NCBI GenBank assembly: GCA_019752575.1
Contig: JAIELW010000008.1
Span: 30,142-94,141 of the forward strand
Length of the DNA stretch: 64,000 nt
Origin: Xanthobacteraceae bacterium
GTDB lineage: Bacteria > Pseudomonadota > Alphaproteobacteria > Rhizobiales > Xanthobacteraceae
Direction of reading: 5' to 3'
Shown here: in pieces, positions 49,879 to 59,223 of the stretch
Position numbering within the stretch: position 1 is the stretch's first letter
Layout: every line of letters begins with the position of its first letter
Position numbers and translations under genes: made by a program
The notes under the pieces: model-generated
The model's input: only the letters and a program-made list of their open reading frames with translations
Database searches by the model: none
What the model was told of the DNA's origin: nothing

Positions 49879-50909
49879 TCAGTTGAGTTCAGCGACAGAA
49901 TGGTGCTCAGAGTACTCTTTGTTACGAGCCTTCAGCGCCTGCAAGCGTGTTTCCTGACCGCCTCTGACCGCCGCAGCGGCGATAATTTTGTCGAAGCGCA
50001 TTGTAATGCCGTGAGCAGCGGCTTCTTGGACAACGCCGTCCTTGTCGAAAGCATAGTAATCAGCTTCGTCGGCTTTAGCTTTGTACGCGCGCCATGCGCG
50101 CCACTTGATGTAAAGATCGATTTCCTCGCCCGGAGCGGCGTAGTCGAAGAACATCGTATTTCGAGGGCCGGGCGGGTAGGGGTGAAATAAATCGGGCCGG
50201 GACGTCCAAAGATCGTTCTCGATTTCGGGGTGTAACGCGAGGGCAGGGTTGTCTTTCAGTCTGGCCGCGCCGGCCGAATGAAAAACCCGCAAGCTGAAAA
50301 TGACCAGATCACCTGGCTCGGATTCTAGATCGTATAGCTCGAACCCCGGCAACGGGATTGTCCCTGCGCCATTCAGAGAAACCTTCTTTCCGAAAAACTT
50401 TCGCAAACCGCCAAACGGTTTTTTGAAAGCGGCCTGTCCGACGACGTGCGACCCGGGCGCGACTTTCAGCCCACCGCTGTAGCGAGTGTAGTCTCTGAAA
50501 TAAATACCGAAGCGATAGCCGCGATAAATTTGTCCCGGTTTCGGGTCCCAAGTCTTATTCACATCGTTAGGTGTACCGCGCGCATCGGCATGAAGGACGC
50601 GGAAAGGATTATTGGTAATTTTCCCCGCTTCAGCCTCATAGTTCAGTGCGGTTTCACCGTAGTAGACAAGCTGTTCGCCAAGTAGCGCCTTAGCAATTTT
50701 CAACAAATTCGGGTCGATCAAAACCGGTCTTAAAGAGTCGATGCTCATGAGGTCATTGGAAACGCCTTGCCGTTTCGCTTCGGCCATCAAACTTTCCATT
50801 TCCTGCATACGCTGGGGAGAAAAAATCCCTTCACAACGCAGAAACCGTACTTGTCGGCAGTGTGCTTTATCCCAGCGATATCACCTGCGGCCTTCAGAAA
50901 TTCGGCCAT
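49879..50909 (-). pseudogene. phytanoyl-CoA dioxygenase (PhyH)-like gene with frameshift
   Basis: Fe(II)/2-oxoglutarate dioxygenase-like. Frame 1 from ATG 50909 (GGGGAG upstream) reads MAEFLKAAGDIAGIKHTADK then YGFCVVKG and runs off at a six-T run (A at 50820-50825 on the plus strand). The main frame resumes as FSPQRMQEMESLMAEAKRQG and encodes about 310 residues with the likely iron ligands in VLHADAR and RVFHSAG and SGGLKVAPGSHVVG between them. One extra T would give GFCVVKGFFSPQRMQEME, a continuous protein. An ATG at 50808 could start a product lacking about 33 residues. Lower G+C than neighbours; it starts 37 bases after the 3' end of tRNA-Pro. Confidence 0.7.
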
Positions 50910-50945
50910 AGCAATGGACTCCCCAGCAAATAAAAAGCAAAAAAA

Positions 50946-51023
50946 TGGTCGGAGCGGCGGGATTTGAACCCACGACCCCTAGTCCCCCAGACTAGTGCGC
51001 TAACCGGGCTGCGCCACGCTCCG
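50946..51023 (-). tRNA. tRNA-Pro (GGG)
   Basis: 78 bases including an encoded CCA. Acceptor stem CGGAGCG / CGCTCCG, anticodon stem-loop CTAGT-CTGGGGG-ACTAG (anticodon GGG), T-arm GTGGG-TTCAAAT-CCCGC. All four arms pair. The first 32 bases lie inside the 3' end of the upstream O-antigen ligase-like gene on the same strand. Confidence 0.95.
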
Positions 51024-52338
51024 ACAGGGCGCGGACTATAGTGATCCGCTCCTTGCGCTGCAACGACGGCTCGGCCGTTGCGGGCAGCTCTTTTGCCGCG
51101 GAACCGCTCGGCATTTCAACACGATAGCGGTGTGCTGCAATCGCGCCGCCCCAGAGCACGCCAGCGAGCAGCCAGAAGTGGCGCCAGTGGTCGGTGTCGA
51201 TGATCGCGCCTTCGCCGGCCACGCCGAAAAACGCCGCCCAGGTTGCGAGCAGCACCGGCCGCCATGGCGTCGCGCGCATCGCGCCCTTCCAGCCGACCCA
51301 GAGTGTCATGGCGACAAGCAGAATGTACGTCATGCCGCCGAGCCAGCCGCCGGTCATGAAGGCATTGAGATAGACGTTGTGCGGGTCTTCCGGAAAAATC
51401 TTCGCGAACTGGAGCGGGCCGAGGCCGAACGGCATGTCGAGCGCGAGCTGGAAGCCGAGAAGGTGCCGGCCGAAGCGGCCAAGCTGGCCGGTGTCGTAGC
51501 TCTGGTCGAGGGTCGCGCGCTCAGCGAACAACGCGCCGACGCCCTGCATCGAAAGCAACGCGGCTAGCAGCACCGCGAGTACGGCAAAGCCCGCGAACGT
51601 CGCGCCGACGATACGCGTCCGCTCGCGCGGGTCGTTGCTGACGACGAACAGCAGGCCGATGAAGATAACTGCGGAAGCCGCGAAATGTCCCCACGCGCCG
51701 CGCGAGAACGAAAGCAGGATCGCAATCGCGATGATCGAAACCTGCGCGCCGCCGATCACGAGGTCTTTGAACCGGAACGAAAGCGCGCGTTTGATCGCGA
51801 GCAGGCCGGGCAGCACGAGAAACGGACCGATCACATTCGGATCGTTGAAGGTGCCCTTGGCGCGACCGTAGAGCAGGAAGGAATCCGCACCCGGCAGCAA
51901 ACGGAAATAAGCGAGGATCGCGATCAACGAGGCGACGATGGCAGCCGCCATATAGCCGCTCATCAGGAGTTTCAGGCGGCGTCCGGTATCTTCCGCAATC
52001 GCGCAGGCGAAGAACAGCGTCGTCGCCGCAAGAAACCACGAGACCGCTACCCAGAGCGCGGTCTTGTTTTCCGCGACGACTGGGATCACCGCAATCGAGA
52101 GGCCGAAGCAGTAGGCGACGAGCAGTGCGAGCAGCGGGATATGGCCGCGCCGGAGCGCGAGGCCGCTTGCGAAGAAGACGAACATCGTGGCAGACGCGAA
52201 GATCTCGTAGGGCGAAGGCTCGGCGAAAACGAATGCACCGGCGAAGCCGGTCATCCAGAGCATAAGGTGGCGCAGCTTCTCGACCGTGCGCGCCGGCGAG
52301 ATCGTGTAGGCGGAAGAAGCTACCGCCGCGCTGGACAT
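50992..52338 (-). CDS. O-antigen ligase/polymerase (Wzy_C) family membrane protein
   Basis: 448 residues, about 12 membrane helices. Wzy_C-type motif AILLSFSRGAWGHFAASAVI near residue 205 and the periplasmic-loop segment EDPHNVYLNAFMTGGWLGGM. Either polymerase of the exopolysaccharide or a ligase; locus context favours EPS polymerisation. Its start overlaps the WcaJ-like stop (ATGA). The stop codon lies within the tRNA-Pro anticodon stem, so the last ten codons (ERGAARLAH) are tRNA sequence. Confidence 0.85.
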   Translation of the reverse strand: MSSAAVASSAYTISPARTVEKLRHLMLWMTGFAGAFVFAEPSPYEIFASATMFVFFASGLALRRGHIPLLALLVAYCFGLSIAVIPVVAENKTALWVAVSWFLAATTLFFACAIAEDTGRRLKLLMSGYMAAAIVASLIAILAYFRLLPGADSFLLYGRAKGTFNDPNVIGPFLVLPGLLAIKRALSFRFKDLVIGGAQVSIIAIAILLSFSRGAWGHFAASAVIFIGLLFVVSNDPRERTRIVGATFAGFAVLAVLLAALLSMQGVGALFAERATLDQSYDTGQLGRFGRHLLGFQLALDMPFGLGPLQFAKIFPEDPHNVYLNAFMTGGWLGGMTYILLVAMTLWVGWKGAMRATPWRPVLLATWAAFFGVAGEGAIIDTDHWRHFWLLAGVLWGGAIAAHRYRVEMPSGSAAKELPATAEPSLQRKERITIVRALSERGAARLAH

Positions 52339-53885
52339 CAGTAGGCGTTCTCGGTCTTGAGCAGCGAAACCGGCGTCTTCGCGAGAATGTAGATGTCGAA
52401 GAACACCGACCAGTTTTCGATGTAGTAGAGATCGTGCTCGACGCGGCGCTGGATTTTTTCGGGCGTATCGGTTTCGCCGCGCCAGCCGTTGACCTGCGCC
52501 CAGCCGGTGATGCCCGGCTTCACGCGGTGGCGCGCGAAATAGCCGTCGACGACTTCGTCATAGAGCTGGTTCTGGGCCTTGGCGTGCACCGCATGCGGGC
52601 GCGGGCCGACGAGAGAAAGATTTCCCTTGAGAACTACGTTGATGAGTTGCGGCAGCTCGTCGAGCGAAGTCTTGCGGATGAAGCGGCCGACGCGGGTCAC
52701 GCGCGGGTCGTCCTTGGTGACGAGTTTCGCCGCGGTCGCGTCGGTCTTGTCGGTATACATCGAGCGGAATTTGAAGACTTCGATCAGTTCGTTGTTGAAG
52801 CCGTAGCGCTTCTGCTTGAAGAAGACCGGGCCCTTGCTGTCGAGCTTCACAGCGAGCGCGGTGAGCAACATCACGGGCGAAAGCGCAAGCAGCATCAGGC
52901 CGCCGACCACTCGATCGAACACGGCCTTGAGCACGAAATTCCAATCGGCGATCGGCCGGTCGTAAACATCGAGCACCGGCACGTTGCCGATGTAGGAATA
53001 GGCGCGCGGGCGAAAGCGCAGCTTGCTCGTGTGCGCAGCCAGGCGAATATCGACCGGAAGCACCCACAGCTTGCGAAGCATCTGGAGCACGCGCTGCTCG
53101 GCGGTAATCGGGAGCGAAACGAGGAGGAGATCGATGCGCGTCTTGCGTGCGAACTCGACGAGATCGTCCACCGTGCCGAGCTTCGGCTTGCCCGCGATCA
53201 TGGGTGCGGAGCGCTCGTCGCCGCGGTCGTCGAACACGCCGCGGATGTCGAGATCGGAATCCTTTTGCGCCTGTAATGCCTCGATCAAGGCTTCGCCCGG
53301 CGCAGCACCGCCGACAATCACGGTGCGGCGGATCAGGCGTCCTTCGCGGGTCCACTGGCGGACCTTCGCCGCGACAAACATGCGGAAGACGAAAAGCGCT
53401 GCCAGCCCGAGAAAATACCAGCTTGCGGTCCAGACACGCGAGAACTGGCCTTCGAGCCGGAAGAAGAATTGCAGCGCGAAAGCGAGCAGGAAGATCGCGG
53501 TCCACGCCAACGTCAGGCGGGCGAACGACGAAATCGCACGGCGCAACGCAGAGGCGTCGTACACATCTGCGATCTGGAACGCGACCATCGCGGCGGCCGA
53601 CGCACCGAAGGTCGCGATCACATAGCGCCAGAGGAATCCTTCACCCGAATAGACGTAGTAACCGTAGATCGCAAAGCCGATCAGCGAGAGTAGCAAAAAC
53701 TCCGCGATACGGATCGAACCGCCGAGCACGACCGCCGACATCGCGGGCGGCACCGGCTCGGCTGCGATGATCTTGGCGAGCGGACTGAGTTCGCGCGCCG
53801 CGTTGCTTGCGCGCGCGGTGGCGATTGCGCTCGCCGCGATATCGGTAGAGCGCGCGTTCTTGTTGCGGTTGTCCGCCCCGAGCAT
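52338..53885 (-). CDS. undecaprenyl-phosphate glucose-1-phosphate transferase (WcaJ-like)
   Basis: 515-residue initiating transferase of EPS repeat-unit synthesis. Four N-terminal helices (about 50-170), a CoA-binding/Rossmann-like region ([20 protein letters not shown]), a fifth helix, and the C-terminal bacterial sugar transferase domain ([49 protein letters not shown]). The ATG at 53885 has GGGGAAG upstream and is preferred to a start 17 codons earlier. The acceptor sugar (glucose or galactose) cannot be told from sequence. Confidence 0.9.
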   Translation of the reverse strand: MLGADNRNKNARSTDIAASAIATARASNAARELSPLAKIIAAEPVPPAMSAVVLGGSIRIAEFLLLSLIGFAIYGYYVYSGEGFLWRYVIATFGASAAAMVAFQIADVYDASALRRAISSFARLTLAWTAIFLLAFALQFFFRLEGQFSRVWTASWYFLGLAALFVFRMFVAAKVRQWTREGRLIRRTVIVGGAAPGEALIEALQAQKDSDLDIRGVFDDRGDERSAPMIAGKPKLGTVDDLVEFARKTRIDLLLVSLPITAEQRVLQMLRKLWVLPVDIRLAAHTSKLRFRPRAYSYIGNVPVLDVYDRPIADWNFVLKAVFDRVVGGLMLLALSPVMLLTALAVKLDSKGPVFFKQKRYGFNNELIEVFKFRSMYTDKTDATAAKLVTKDDPRVTRVGRFIRKTSLDELPQLINVVLKGNLSLVGPRPHAVHAKAQNQLYDEVVDGYFARHRVKPGITGWAQVNGWRGETDTPEKIQRRVEHDLYYIENWSVFFDIYILAKTPVSLLKTENAY

Positions 53886-53986
53886 TGCTTCCCCGGCAGG
53901 TAAATTCCGGCGGCCCCCGAGCCACCTAAAGTCCAAGGAAAACTAGAGAAAATCCGTCTCGGAAGGCTTAATGCTAACGCGCAGAA

Positions 53987-55099
53987 TCAAGCACCGCGCC
54001 GGGAAAGCGCACGCGCGTAAGCGCCCAAAACACCGTCCGTCATGGCCGACACGGTAAACAATTCGGAAACGCGGGTACGCAGGCGTGCAGTCCGGGCGCC
54101 GTCGCTTGCCGAAAGGTGCGCGCGGATTGCGTCGGCAAGCGCGCTCGCGTTGCCCGGCGGAAGCAGCGCATTTGTGTCTGGCCCGAAGATTTCCGGAGTG
54201 CCGCCGACCTTGGTTGCAAGTACCGGCAGGCCTGCTGCGATGGCTTCGAGCACGATATAGGGCAGGGATTCCGCACGGGACGGCACAACGAGAACGCGGC
54301 CTTTCGCGAAAGCGCTGCGCGCAGGCATGGCACCTGGAAAAGCGATGTGGGCATCGAGGCTGCGCGCCTTGGCGAGCGAAACGAAGGCCTCGCGATCCGG
54401 CCCGTCTCCGGCGATGATGGCCCGCAGCATTTGCCCGCGCGATTTCAGGAGCGCGAGCGCTTCGATCAGCACATCGACGCCTTTCAGCTTGCGCAGTTCG
54501 CCGACGAACAGAATCGCTGCTGCGTTCGGCTCGGCCGCGACGGGCTCGAATTCCTCCGGGCGAACGCCGTTATGAACTACGGTCGCAAGCCCGGCAGGCT
54601 TTCCGATCTTCTGCTCGAACACCGCTTTGGCGTATTCGCTCTCGAACAGTGCAAGATCCGTTTTTTTCAACAGTATCGCTTCGACGCTGAGGTACGCGAA
54701 GCCGGCCGGATTTGCGCGCGAGAAGTGCAGGCTGCCGCCATGCGGGGTGTAGGCGCGAAGCGCTTTACCGGCTCCAAGCCGCGCGAACGCGCCGCCCTTG
54801 GCGCCATGACCGTGCACGACAGAAACATCGAGCTGCCGCGCATGAGTCCTGACATAGCGAACGGCGGCAACGTCGCTCCATCCCGCGTGGCGGCTCATCG
54901 GAATTCGGGAGACGCCGAGCTTCAGTCTTGAACCGAGTACGGCGAGCGCGCGCTCCGCGTTCTCGCCGCCGGTCGTCCTGTCAGCGATTACGCCGACGGC
55001 ATGGCCGCGCGCCGTCTGTTCGAGCGCGAGATCATAGACGTATCGAAACAGGCCGCCGACCGGGGCCCTGAGCACGTGGAGGATGCGAAGCGGCGCCAA
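53987..55099 (-). CDS. glycosyltransferase family 4
   Basis: 370-residue GT-B retaining glycosyltransferase. N-terminal RILHVLRAPVGGLFRYVYDL; donor-site region ILFVGELRKLKGVDVLIEAL and VVPSRAESLPYIVLEAIAAG (E-x7-E motif). Adds a sugar to the lipid-linked repeat unit. Start assigned to TTG 55099 because it directly precedes the conserved first strand; an in-frame extension would overlap the exporter gene. Located 13 bases after that gene. Confidence 0.85.
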   Translation of the reverse strand: MAPLRILHVLRAPVGGLFRYVYDLALEQTARGHAVGVIADRTTGGENAERALAVLGSRLKLGVSRIPMSRHAGWSDVAAVRYVRTHARQLDVSVVHGHGAKGGAFARLGAGKALRAYTPHGGSLHFSRANPAGFAYLSVEAILLKKTDLALFESEYAKAVFEQKIGKPAGLATVVHNGVRPEEFEPVAAEPNAAAILFVGELRKLKGVDVLIEALALLKSRGQMLRAIIAGDGPDREAFVSLAKARSLDAHIAFPGAMPARSAFAKGRVLVVPSRAESLPYIVLEAIAAGLPVLATKVGGTPEIFGPDTNALLPPGNASALADAIRAHLSASDGARTARLRTRVSELFTVSAMTDGVLGAYARALSRRGA

Positions 55100-55112
55100 C
55101 GAGCGGCTCGCT

Positions 55113-55667
55113 CTAGAACCAGCGTTCGTGGACGGTGATCGTGTCGCCGGGACGCACGTTGAAATAGGGCGGAACGCTTGCGCTGGAAGGCACGCCGTTG
55201 ACGTTGCGCACGATCGTGAAGTTCGAGCGGTTGGCGCGTGCTGTAAATCCGCCAGCGATCGCGATCGCGGTTTCAACGGTAAGATTGTTCACGTAAGCAT
55301 ACTGGCCGGCCGCCGTGACTTCGCCGAGAATGAAGAACGGGCGATAGGTTTCGACCTCGACCGCCACATGCGGCTCGCGCACGAACCCGCCGCGAAGCTT
55401 GTTCGCGATGTTCGCCGCGACCTGCGCGGTCGTAAGGCCGCGCGCATCGACCCGGCCGATCAGGGGCATCGAAATCTTGCCCGCACCATCGACTGCGTAG
55501 GAATTGGTGAGGCCTTCCTGCCCGAATACAGTGACGCGCAGCTTGTCGCCGCCGTCGAGCGTGTAGGGCGCCTCGAAGGAGGCGTCCGGCCCCTGGCGCG
55601 GGCTGCTGCTCGCGCAGGCGGAAAGGGCGAGGGCGGCAAAAAGGAGTATGGCCGGGCGGAAAAACAT
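55113..55667 (-). CDS. polysaccharide export lipoprotein (Wza-like, short form)
   Basis: 184 residues. Lipoprotein signal with lipobox LALSACASS (Cys about residue 18). Poly_export domain YTLDGGDKLRVTVFGQEGLT and one SLBB-like segment (PFFILGEVTAAGQYAYVNNL). It would form the periplasmic/outer-membrane end of the export channel; it is shorter than Wza because it lacks the extra SLBB repeats and the C-terminal helix. First gene of the minus-strand EPS unit. Confidence 0.88.
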   Translation of the reverse strand: MFFRPAILLFAALALSACASSSPRQGPDASFEAPYTLDGGDKLRVTVFGQEGLTNSYAVDGAGKISMPLIGRVDARGLTTAQVAANIANKLRGGFVREPHVAVEVETYRPFFILGEVTAAGQYAYVNNLTVETAIAIAGGFTARANRSNFTIVRNVNGVPSSASVPPYFNVRPGDTITVHERWF

Positions 55668-55816
55668 GCGCGGTCAGGGCTTTCTTGGTTGCCAAATTCT
55701 TACCGCGTCATGGTTAACGGAATCTGACTCCGGCCCGCCCGGACCGCGCCTTAACCCTATGGCAACCCTAATGATTTCTTATAGGCCCATAAGTTGCGTG
55801 GGAGTCGTTTAGTCCA
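55668..55816. promoter_or_regulatory. divergent promoter region of the EPS locus
   Basis: 149 bases between the Wza-like (-) and GumC-like (+) genes. It contains the A+T-richer stretch CCTAATGATTTCTTATAGGC near the plus-strand gene and TTAACGGAATCTGACTCCGG nearer the other. Both EPS units must start here; no exact promoter assigned. Confidence 0.4.
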
Positions 55817-57928
55817 ATGCGCCGCCAATTCCCCTCCAAGTCCGCCGAAGCGATTCCCGCCCCGGCGGCCGAGTCGGAGCTCGACTTGGGCGCCCTTGGG
55901 CGAGCGCTCTGGGAGCGCAAGTTCGCGATCCTGACCGTGACCGCGTTGGCCGCGGTGTTGAGTTTCGTGGCCGTGAACCTGATCACGCCGCGCTACAAGT
56001 CCGAGACGCGGGTGCTCATCGAGAACCGCGAGACACCGTACAATCAGGCGCAGGGCGAGCGTAACCAGGAACGAGACCGCACACTTCTCGACGCGGAAGC
56101 GGTGCAGAGCCAGGTGCAGCTTGCGCTGTCGCGCGATCTCGCACGCACGATCATCCGCGATCTGAAATTTGCCGAACGGCCGGAGTTCAACCCGAATGCC
56201 GGAGGCTCGGTCATCGACTCGATCCTCGGTCTCGCCGGGCTTTCACGCCGCAGCGCCCCGATGAGTGACGAAGACCGCGTGCTCGAGCGTTATTTCGAGC
56301 GGCTCACGGTCTATCAGGTCGATAAATCCCGCGTGATTTCGATCGAATTCCAGTCGCAGGACGCGGAATTCGCCGCGCGCGTCGCGAATGCCGTTGCCGA
56401 GGGTTACATCAAGCTTCAGCAGCAGGCGAAGCAGGACGCGATCAAGCAGGCGGGGCAGTGGCTCTCCGGCGAGATCGAGAGGCTGCGCATGCGCGTGGCG
56501 GAAGCGGAATCGAAAGTCGAGGAATTCCGCGCGAAATCGAATCTCTATCTCGGCCCGAACAACAATACACTGAGCGCAATGTCGCTCGGCGAACTGAACA
56601 CGCAGCTTGCTAGCGCTCGCACCAAGAAGGCGGACGCAGAGACCAAATCGCGGTTGATCCGCGAGATTCTGAAAAGCGGCAAGCCGGTCGAAACCAGCGA
56701 AGTTCTTAATTCCGAATTGATCCGGCGCCTGAACGAGCAGCGCGTAACCTTGCGCGCGCAACTCGCCGAGCAATCCTCCACGCTTCTCGACCAGCATCCG
56801 CGCATCAAGGAGTTGCGCGCGCAGATCGCCGATCTCGAAGCACAGACCCGGCTCGCCGCCGACAAGCTTGCGCGCAGCTTCGACAACGATGCGCGGCTCG
56901 CTTCCGCGCAGGCGGACGCCATTCTGGTCGCGCTCGACCAGCAGAAGAAGATGTCCGGCGCGCTGAATTCGCAGGACGTGCAGCTTCGCGCGCTGGAGCG
57001 CGACGCGAAATCGCAGCGCGATCTTCTGGAATCCTATCTATCGCGCTATCGCGACACGGTTTCGCGCGAAACGCCGGACGCGGTGCAGGCGGATGCGCGC
57101 ATCGTTTCGCGCGCGATCCCGTCCACTAAAGTTCACTTTCCGAAAAAACTGCCGATCGTCTTCATCGCGACCATCGGTGCGCTGATTGCCATGATCGGCT
57201 TCCTCGCCACCGCCGAGTTGTTGCGCGGCGACATTTATCGTCCGGTCGCGCGCGAGCCGGTCCTCGCCGAAGTTGAAGCGCCGATCGCACTCGCCATGCC
57301 GAAGGCGATGGCGAAGCCGAAGCCGGAGTTTGTCGAGAGCCTGCGAACCGGCCCTCTGACGACACAGGTCCGCAATATGGGGCGCGGCATTGTTATTGTG
57401 ACGAGAGCCGGCAACGAGCCGTCGTCGGAGCTTGCCTTCGATCTCGCGCGCGAGCTCGCGGATGGCGGTGCGCGCACGCTGTTCGTCGATCTGGATGTGG
57501 AAACTGCGATCAGCCAGAAAGCCGGCGTGCGCAACGGGATCGGCGATCTATTGCTCGGCAAGGTATCGTTCGCAGACGCGATCGAGCGCGATCCGGCATC
57601 GCGCGCGCACATTATCGGCATCGGCCGGGTGATGCCAGATATCGCGGCGATCCTGTCCGCGGACCGGCTCGCGATCGTGCTCGGCGCGGTGGCGCAGAGC
57701 TACGACCATGTGATCGTCGCGGCTCCGAGCCTGCTTCGCTATTCCTATGCCTCGCGTCTCGGGCGCTTCGCGCGCGGGACCGTGGTGGTCGCGCTCGAAG
57801 ACAACACGGCGGCCGGTGTCGCCGCGGCCGACGCGCTCGGCGGCATGGGCTTCTCGAATATCGCAGTGGTTGCGGTGGCACCGGAGAACCCGGCGCCGGC
57901 TCCCGCGCCTGAAGTTGCGGCAGCTTAA
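55817..57928 (+). CDS. GumC/Wzc-like polysaccharide co-polymerase with degenerate kinase domain
   Basis: 703 residues. N-terminal Wzz domain with first membrane helix FAILTVTALAAVLSFVAVNL (about 35-55), long coiled coil (about 190-420), second helix LPIVFIATIGALIAMIGFLA (about 440-460), then a cytosolic Rossmann-like domain (from about 515) similar to BY-kinases (RGIVIVTRAGNEPSSELAFD, ARTLFVDLDVE). The usual Walker A GKS/T is absent (TRAGNEPSSE), and no Tyr cluster ends the protein, so kinase activity is unlikely. It controls chain length with the Wza-like exporter. The stop overlaps the convergent GNAT stop (TTAA). Confidence 0.87.
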   Translation: MRRQFPSKSAEAIPAPAAESELDLGALGRALWERKFAILTVTALAAVLSFVAVNLITPRYKSETRVLIENRETPYNQAQGERNQERDRTLLDAEAVQSQVQLALSRDLARTIIRDLKFAERPEFNPNAGGSVIDSILGLAGLSRRSAPMSDEDRVLERYFERLTVYQVDKSRVISIEFQSQDAEFAARVANAVAEGYIKLQQQAKQDAIKQAGQWLSGEIERLRMRVAEAESKVEEFRAKSNLYLGPNNNTLSAMSLGELNTQLASARTKKADAETKSRLIREILKSGKPVETSEVLNSELIRRLNEQRVTLRAQLAEQSSTLLDQHPRIKELRAQIADLEAQTRLAADKLARSFDNDARLASAQADAILVALDQQKKMSGALNSQDVQLRALERDAKSQRDLLESYLSRYRDTVSRETPDAVQADARIVSRAIPSTKVHFPKKLPIVFIATIGALIAMIGFLATAELLRGDIYRPVAREPVLAEVEAPIALAMPKAMAKPKPEFVESLRTGPLTTQVRNMGRGIVIVTRAGNEPSSELAFDLARELADGGARTLFVDLDVETAISQKAGVRNGIGDLLLGKVSFADAIERDPASRAHIIGIGRVMPDIAAILSADRLAIVLGAVAQSYDHVIVAAPSLLRYSYASRLGRFARGTVVVALEDNTAAGVAAADALGGMGFSNIAVVAVAPENPAPAPAPEVAAA

Positions 57929-59106
57929 CGCGGCAGCAGACCACGCACGGTCTTCGCCGCGCGCCATAAGGCGGGGGTGGATTTTACGAAGCGCTTGAGG
58001 CCTGCCTGCGCACGCAGGAGCGGCACCAGCGCGTGTCCCGCGCTTGAGAGCGGAATGAAGCTGTCGAACAGTTCTTCCTTCTCGTCGCAATAGACGAATT
58101 TGTATTCGGCCTCGCCGACACCGAGATCCATGATCTCGATGCCGCGGCCGGCGGCGTTCGCCACTGCGTGCGAGAGCGTGATGATGCCGGGGCTCCTGCG
58201 CGAGTTTTCGCTCGCGGTGTAGGAGCCGATCATCGTCGAAACGCGCTTTTCGTCTACGACCGTGGCGTAGAGCGCGAGAATTTCGCTTTCACATTCGAGT
58301 GCATGGATTTCAAGCACACCGGTCTTCGCGGCGGCGCGCAGGAATGCTTGGACTTCCGGCTCGTCGAAGGGATTCGGAATTTTCATCGCCGCCATGTATT
58401 CGCGCTTCTGCACGAAAAAGGCATCCATGCAGCGCTGAATTTCCTCCGGCGTTGCGGCTACGAAATAGCGGTAGCCCTTGAGCTTCGCGAGTTTCTTTTC
58501 CTTGCTGCGGATGCGGCCGCGATAACCCGAGGTCAGCTGGCGCGCGAGTACCGCTTCGCCGGGCGCACCGAGTTTAAGGCGATAGCCGGTGCTCGGCGAC
58601 GGTTGATGCGGAAAAGTAAGCAGCGGATTTTCCGCGCCATGCCAGGAAAAAGGCTGATTGTGCAACTCGAGCGCGGCAAGCTCCGGTTCGGCTTTTGCCA
58701 GCGCATGGAAAAGCGCTTGCACGAAGTCGCGAGCGAAAGCAGCGCTGCGCTTCCAGAGTCCGAAGTTGTAATTGGCGTGTTTGCCGGCGAGAAAGCGTGC
58801 GACCGGGAAGGGGCCGCGCGTGAATTTTCCGAGCGGAAGCAGACAGAGCGGCTCACTGTTCGCATCGAACGCGACGGAAATAATCGGGGCGACGCCTTCT
58901 TTCGCGCCGATCTGCTCCTGCCAGAGGCGGAGAAAATCGAACCGCTGATACGGCGTGAGTGCGGCAGTTTTTTCGAAGTCGCGCCAGAGCGCTTCAACCG
59001 CTCCGAAGTCGCGATAGATCTCGAAACGCGCAAAGGGTTTGCCGCGAGCAGAGGCCGCCGCGGCATCCATTCGCGGTGAAGGAGAGTTTTCGACGCGCGT
59101 GAGCAC
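57925..59106 (-). CDS. GNAT-family acetyltransferase (CelD/BcsL-like)
   Basis: About 393 residues of the FemAB-like double-GNAT family (Acetyltransf_6), common in EPS and cellulose loci: RFDFLRLWQEQIGAKEGVAP in the first half; SGYRGRIRSKEKKLAKLKGY and EIMDLGVGEAEYKFVYCDEK in the second. It probably acylates a sugar amine or nucleotide-sugar. The start is uncertain: GTG 59106 is chosen (AAAGG upstream), ATG 59070 is possible, and longer frames reach 59208. It diverges from the deacetylase gene. Confidence 0.8.
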   Translation of the reverse strand: MLTRVENSPSPRMDAAAASARGKPFARFEIYRDFGAVEALWRDFEKTAALTPYQRFDFLRLWQEQIGAKEGVAPIISVAFDANSEPLCLLPLGKFTRGPFPVARFLAGKHANYNFGLWKRSAAFARDFVQALFHALAKAEPELAALELHNQPFSWHGAENPLLTFPHQPSPSTGYRLKLGAPGEAVLARQLTSGYRGRIRSKEKKLAKLKGYRYFVAATPEEIQRCMDAFFVQKREYMAAMKIPNPFDEPEVQAFLRAAAKTGVLEIHALECESEILALYATVVDEKRVSTMIGSYTASENSRRSPGIITLSHAVANAAGRGIEIMDLGVGEAEYKFVYCDEKEELFDSFIPLSSAGHALVPLLRAQAGLKRFVKSTPALWRAAKTVRGLLPR

Positions 59107-59223
59107 GTTTCTTACGCCTTTCCCCGGAGTTCCCCTCGGGCAGGCGGAGACTGTCAAAGAAATCTCAATAATCCGTTGGCACATTGCTTGAAATCGGGGG
59201 CTGTCCAAGCCATTGACGAGACA

